The position numbers were made by a program, and so were the translations under genes. Positions 61,505 through 64,000 of a stretch of 64,000 nt of DNA are shown here, one piece after another (positions within the stretch are counted from its first letter, which is position 1; the number at the start of each line of letters is the position of its first letter). The DNA is from Bacteroidaceae bacterium (lineage in GTDB: Bacteria > Bacteroidota > Bacteroidia > Bacteroidales > Bacteroidaceae), in contig JAGAAS010000029.1 of NCBI GenBank assembly GCA_017615125.1, positions 1 to 64,000 on the forward strand, in the 5' to 3' direction. The notes beneath the pieces are model-generated. The model searched no databases. It was given only the letters and a program-made list of their open reading frames with translations, and was not told the DNA's origin.

Positions 61505-61590
61505 CATAGAATATGCTCAAAGAAAAAAAATTTTCCCTTCTCGAAAAGAAATTTTTCTTTCTTCATACGGCGAGATGTAGAAAGAAAAAA
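61505..61590 (+). repeat. Interspersed module repeat, copy 9
   Basis: AAAGAAAAAAAATTTTCCC, TTCTCGAAAAGAAATTTTTC, TTTCTTCATACGGCGAGA and ATGTAGAAAGAAAAAAAG. It lies between the 55-bp tandem and the 3' end of the dockerin/leucine-rich-repeat gene. Confidence 0.8.
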
Positions 61591-61708
61591 AGAGAGCCTG
61601 AAAAGTGCGGCTGGGGCAGAAAGAAAGCAGCAGGCCTGCGATGATGCAAGCCTGCCGCTTCGGGTCCTTTGCCCCACGAGAGAGGCGTGTGTCCTATCGG
61701 CTGATGCC

Positions 61709-64000
61709 CTACGGATGGAGAATCTTGTTCACCAGCGCGGTGACGTCGGAGACGTTGATGAGGCCGTCGCCATTCACATCGAAATAAGCAGGTTTCACCT
61801 CTTCCACGACCTCCTTGAAGCAGCCGCCATCCTCTATTGATTTCCAGCCAGCAGTAGCATAGGCATCCTTCGTGCCAACAGGAACGACAAGAACGCAGTT
61901 GGATATTGACGCCGGCGTCGTCTCGGCGGAAGAAGCAATAAACATCCACTTATCGAAAGCGATGGGGGTTTCTCGTTTCATCACCAACGTATCCAACATG
62001 TTATCCGCGAAGACAAATATTGAAATGGAAGTCACAGAACTCGGAATGACCATCTTCTTGATACCTGCGCTTTTGAATGCTTGTATCCCTATCTTATTCA
62101 CTCCTTCGGGAACAATGGAGTTCTTGCATCCATAAACGAGAGTGCCTCCCGATGCTGTTTTCTCGATGATTGACGAACAATTATTCCGCGAATCAAATTT
62201 CACGTTATCCTTATCCACGTCTATGCTTACCAATTTACTGCAACCCGAGAATATGTTTGCTCCAACACCCGGAGTAATACTGTTCACATTTTTGGGTATG
62301 AAGATTTGCCTGATGGATGTGTAAGCAAAAGCATAATTTCCTATCGATGTCAAGCTCTTAGGCAAAACAATGTTTTCTAGATTTGCGCAACTGTTGAAGG
62401 CGCTCTGACCTATGGAGGTAACTCCTTCGGGTATGTCTATCGTTTGAATGCGACACCCATAGAAGGCTTCCTTCTCTATCGATGTAATAGTAGGCGGAAG
62501 AATAATGCTCTTGAGGCTGTCTAAATGGAATGCTTGTTCTTCTATCTTTGTCAGCCCCGTAAAGAACTGGAACTCATCAAATGACGAGATAGCACCATAT
62601 TTGCTCTTGAATACCGAAGTGCCGTCTACGAGCAGCGATGTCACCTCTCCGGCCTCCTTCTTTGAGAGCTCACCGTCACCGTCGGTGTCCCAGTTGTCTA
62701 CGCAGATTTGTTTCACTGCCTGGTCGACGAACTCAATGATACTCTCAGCAGGCTTGGGAGCGAAGTTGACGGTCCACTTGCCATGAGCGTAGAGTGAAGC
62801 AAAGGCCTCATCGCTCATCAGCAGCGAGAGGGTGTAGGGCACCTTGCCCCCTGCTACAGTGCCGCGCACAAACTGTTCGGTATAGTCCGTTCCGTTGAAC
62901 GACGCCGTGAACGAATAGCGGGGTGCCAGCTGCACGGTGAAGGTATAGGTGGGATCGGAGTGGATGTAGTTGGAGACTACGGGATGCTCGCTGTCGACGC
63001 TCCATGTTTGGCTGTCGTCGTTCGACGTTATCTGTGCCGTGCTTGCCCCCACGTCGCCTGTGGCGTTCAGCGTCCAGAAGAACAAGTTATCGCTCTTCAC
63101 CAATCCGAACACCCAGCTGGTAGCCTTCAGCATGTCGGCAGGGATACGCTCGGCAACGTCCTCGGTAGAGAAGATAACCTTTTCGTATTCAAAAGAATAA
63201 TTACCATTGAAGTACGATGAGAGATTCTCGCCGTCGGCAAACGCAATCACCTGGGCGCCATCGGCACCATCCTCTTGCATAGGAACAATCTTGAAGTCCA
63301 CCTGCTGTGCGTCGGCTGGCACCGTGTTAGCTTCCATATTCAGTTCCTGATAGTTCGTCCATTCGCCCCGTTTGTCGAGGAACCGAGCATAGACATTGAT
63401 AAGCCCCACTGTTGTTTCAAGGTTCCACACCTTGGTGGGACTTATCTCCTTGAACAAAACTGACACTTCGGCGCTTGCCGTAAGCGGATAGGTGAAGGTG
63501 CCGTCGCCGTTGTCGGTAACCATGTAAGTGTTGTCGAACGAGTTGTAGTACACCTTATCGAGCGTGTAGCCCTCGTTGGGAATGATTTTGAGATAGGAGC
63601 CGTCTTCCTCGCTTTTATTCCAGCGGATGGTCTGACGATTGTTGGGTTGGATAACACCGCCTGAGATATTGGCATCGGGACTATAGCAGGTTCCACCGTA
63701 GCTGCAGATGACGTTTACTTCGTTGTCGATTTTTTCGCCCATCACTGAGATGTACACATCGCTGGTGATATTCTTCAGTTCGAACCAGCAGTAGGTTCCA
63801 GCATCAACCATTTCGTCGATTATCTCCTGCCCGTTCACCCTCACGCTCTGCAAAATCCAGGGGCTGTATTCTTTGTATACGTAGAAGGTGAGGTCGGAAT
63901 ACATGTCAACCTGCAGCGACTTGTCGTTCACATAATAATTGTCGCCGACTTGCAAACGCGCGTGGGAAATAGACAAGTTAACGTTACGCTTCACGTTTAT
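61709..64000 (-). CDS. Secreted BspA-like leucine-rich-repeat protein with dockerin-like end (5' end outside the window)
   Basis: The frame is open to the window edge, so the N-terminus is missing; the first ATG/GTG-type codon seen (at 63994) is not a credible start. About 430 residues of beta-rich repeats with Ig/YVPQ-like segments (VEVLFKEISPTKVW region) come first. An EF-hand-like calcium loop follows (NWDTDGDGELSKKEAGEV, near residue 435), then BspA-type leucine-rich repeats (about 485-690; SITSIEKEAF-like, IPEGVTSIGQSAFNSCANLE, LPKSLTSIGNYAFAYTSI), and a single dockerin-type segment at the very end (YFDVNGDGLINVSDVTALVN). BspA-like proteins bind host matrix or glycans. Ends in the same type of C-terminus as the 1204-aa protein. 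Confidence 0.85.
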   Translation of the reverse strand: MNVKRNVNLSISHARLQVGDNYYVNDKSLQVDMYSDLTFYVYKEYSPWILQSVRVNGQEIIDEMVDAGTYCWFELKNITSDVYISVMGEKIDNEVNVICSYGGTCYSPDANISGGVIQPNNRQTIRWNKSEEDGSYLKIIPNEGYTLDKVYYNSFDNTYMVTDNGDGTFTYPLTASAEVSVLFKEISPTKVWNLETTVGLINVYARFLDKRGEWTNYQELNMEANTVPADAQQVDFKIVPMQEDGADGAQVIAFADGENLSSYFNGNYSFEYEKVIFSTEDVAERIPADMLKATSWVFGLVKSDNLFFWTLNATGDVGASTAQITSNDDSQTWSVDSEHPVVSNYIHSDPTYTFTVQLAPRYSFTASFNGTDYTEQFVRGTVAGGKVPYTLSLLMSDEAFASLYAHGKWTVNFAPKPAESIIEFVDQAVKQICVDNWDTDGDGELSKKEAGEVTSLLVDGTSVFKSKYGAISSFDEFQFFTGLTKIEEQAFHLDSLKSIILPPTITSIEKEAFYGCRIQTIDIPEGVTSIGQSAFNSCANLENIVLPKSLTSIGNYAFAYTSIRQIFIPKNVNSITPGVGANIFSGCSKLVSIDVDKDNVKFDSRNNCSSIIEKTASGGTLVYGCKNSIVPEGVNKIGIQAFKSAGIKKMVIPSSVTSISIFVFADNMLDTLVMKRETPIAFDKWMFIASSAETTPASISNCVLVVPVGTKDAYATAGWKSIEDGGCFKEVVEEVKPAYFDVNGDGLINVSDVTALVNKILHP

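Overview
The window is chromosomal DNA of a member of the Bacteroidales, most likely from the Prevotella/Paraprevotella/Alloprevotella side of the order. Three things point there: SusC/SusD-type uptake genes, many secreted lipoproteins and glycoside hydrolases, and promoters of the Bacteroidetes form (TTTG, about 20 bp, then TAnnTTTG). No rRNA, tRNA, CRISPR array, integrase or intact insertion sequence was recognised.

Layout. 0.2-4.5 kb: housekeeping run purB-rluB-asnS (minus strand). 4.6-18 kb: a starch utilisation locus (minus strand) with an inner-membrane sugar transporter, SusC, SusD, a long SusE/F-like starch-binding lipoprotein, SusG-like amylase, a GH53 galactanase and a second GH13 amylase. 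18-20.4 kb: a two-gene phospholipid module, a CDP-alcohol phosphatidyltransferase and a GtrA/acyltransferase fusion. 20.4-27.6 kb: a second glycan locus, GH2-GH32-SGNH esterase, divergent from a GH43-like lipoprotein. 27.6-33.6 kb: DUF2461 protein, small lipoprotein, MATE pump, alkaline phosphatase, and argR-argC in which ArgC lacks its catalytic cysteine. 34-37 kb: a C10 cysteine protease gene between two paralogous lipoproteins, with the stump of a lost second protease. 37-56 kb: rhamnose catabolism (rhaB, rhaA, MFS transporter, and at a distance an aldolase/dehydrogenase fusion with a PHP protein), mixed with lipoate ligase, a tandem class II aldolase, a zinc alcohol dehydrogenase, a tricorn-like protease, nitroreductase, a TlpA-type lipoprotein, an SGNH hydrolase and a YgjP-type metalloprotease. 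56-64 kb: two large secreted proteins with dockerin-like C-termini, separated by 1.7 kb of structured non-coding DNA.

The least expected signals are non-coding. (1) A family of interspersed AT-rich repeats built from interchangeable 10-12 bp modules lies in at least nine places; one copy encodes the signal peptide of an esterase. (2) Two paralogous elements of about 340 bp at 60.2-61.2 kb keep the same layout while their perfectly paired 17-18 bp arms carry different words. (3) Two arrays of three 22-bp near-palindromes, unrelated in sequence but the same in architecture, lie 3' of asnS and 3' of the rha operon. (4) A tandem pair of 55-bp units forms hairpins with compensatory changes. None of these was compared with any database.
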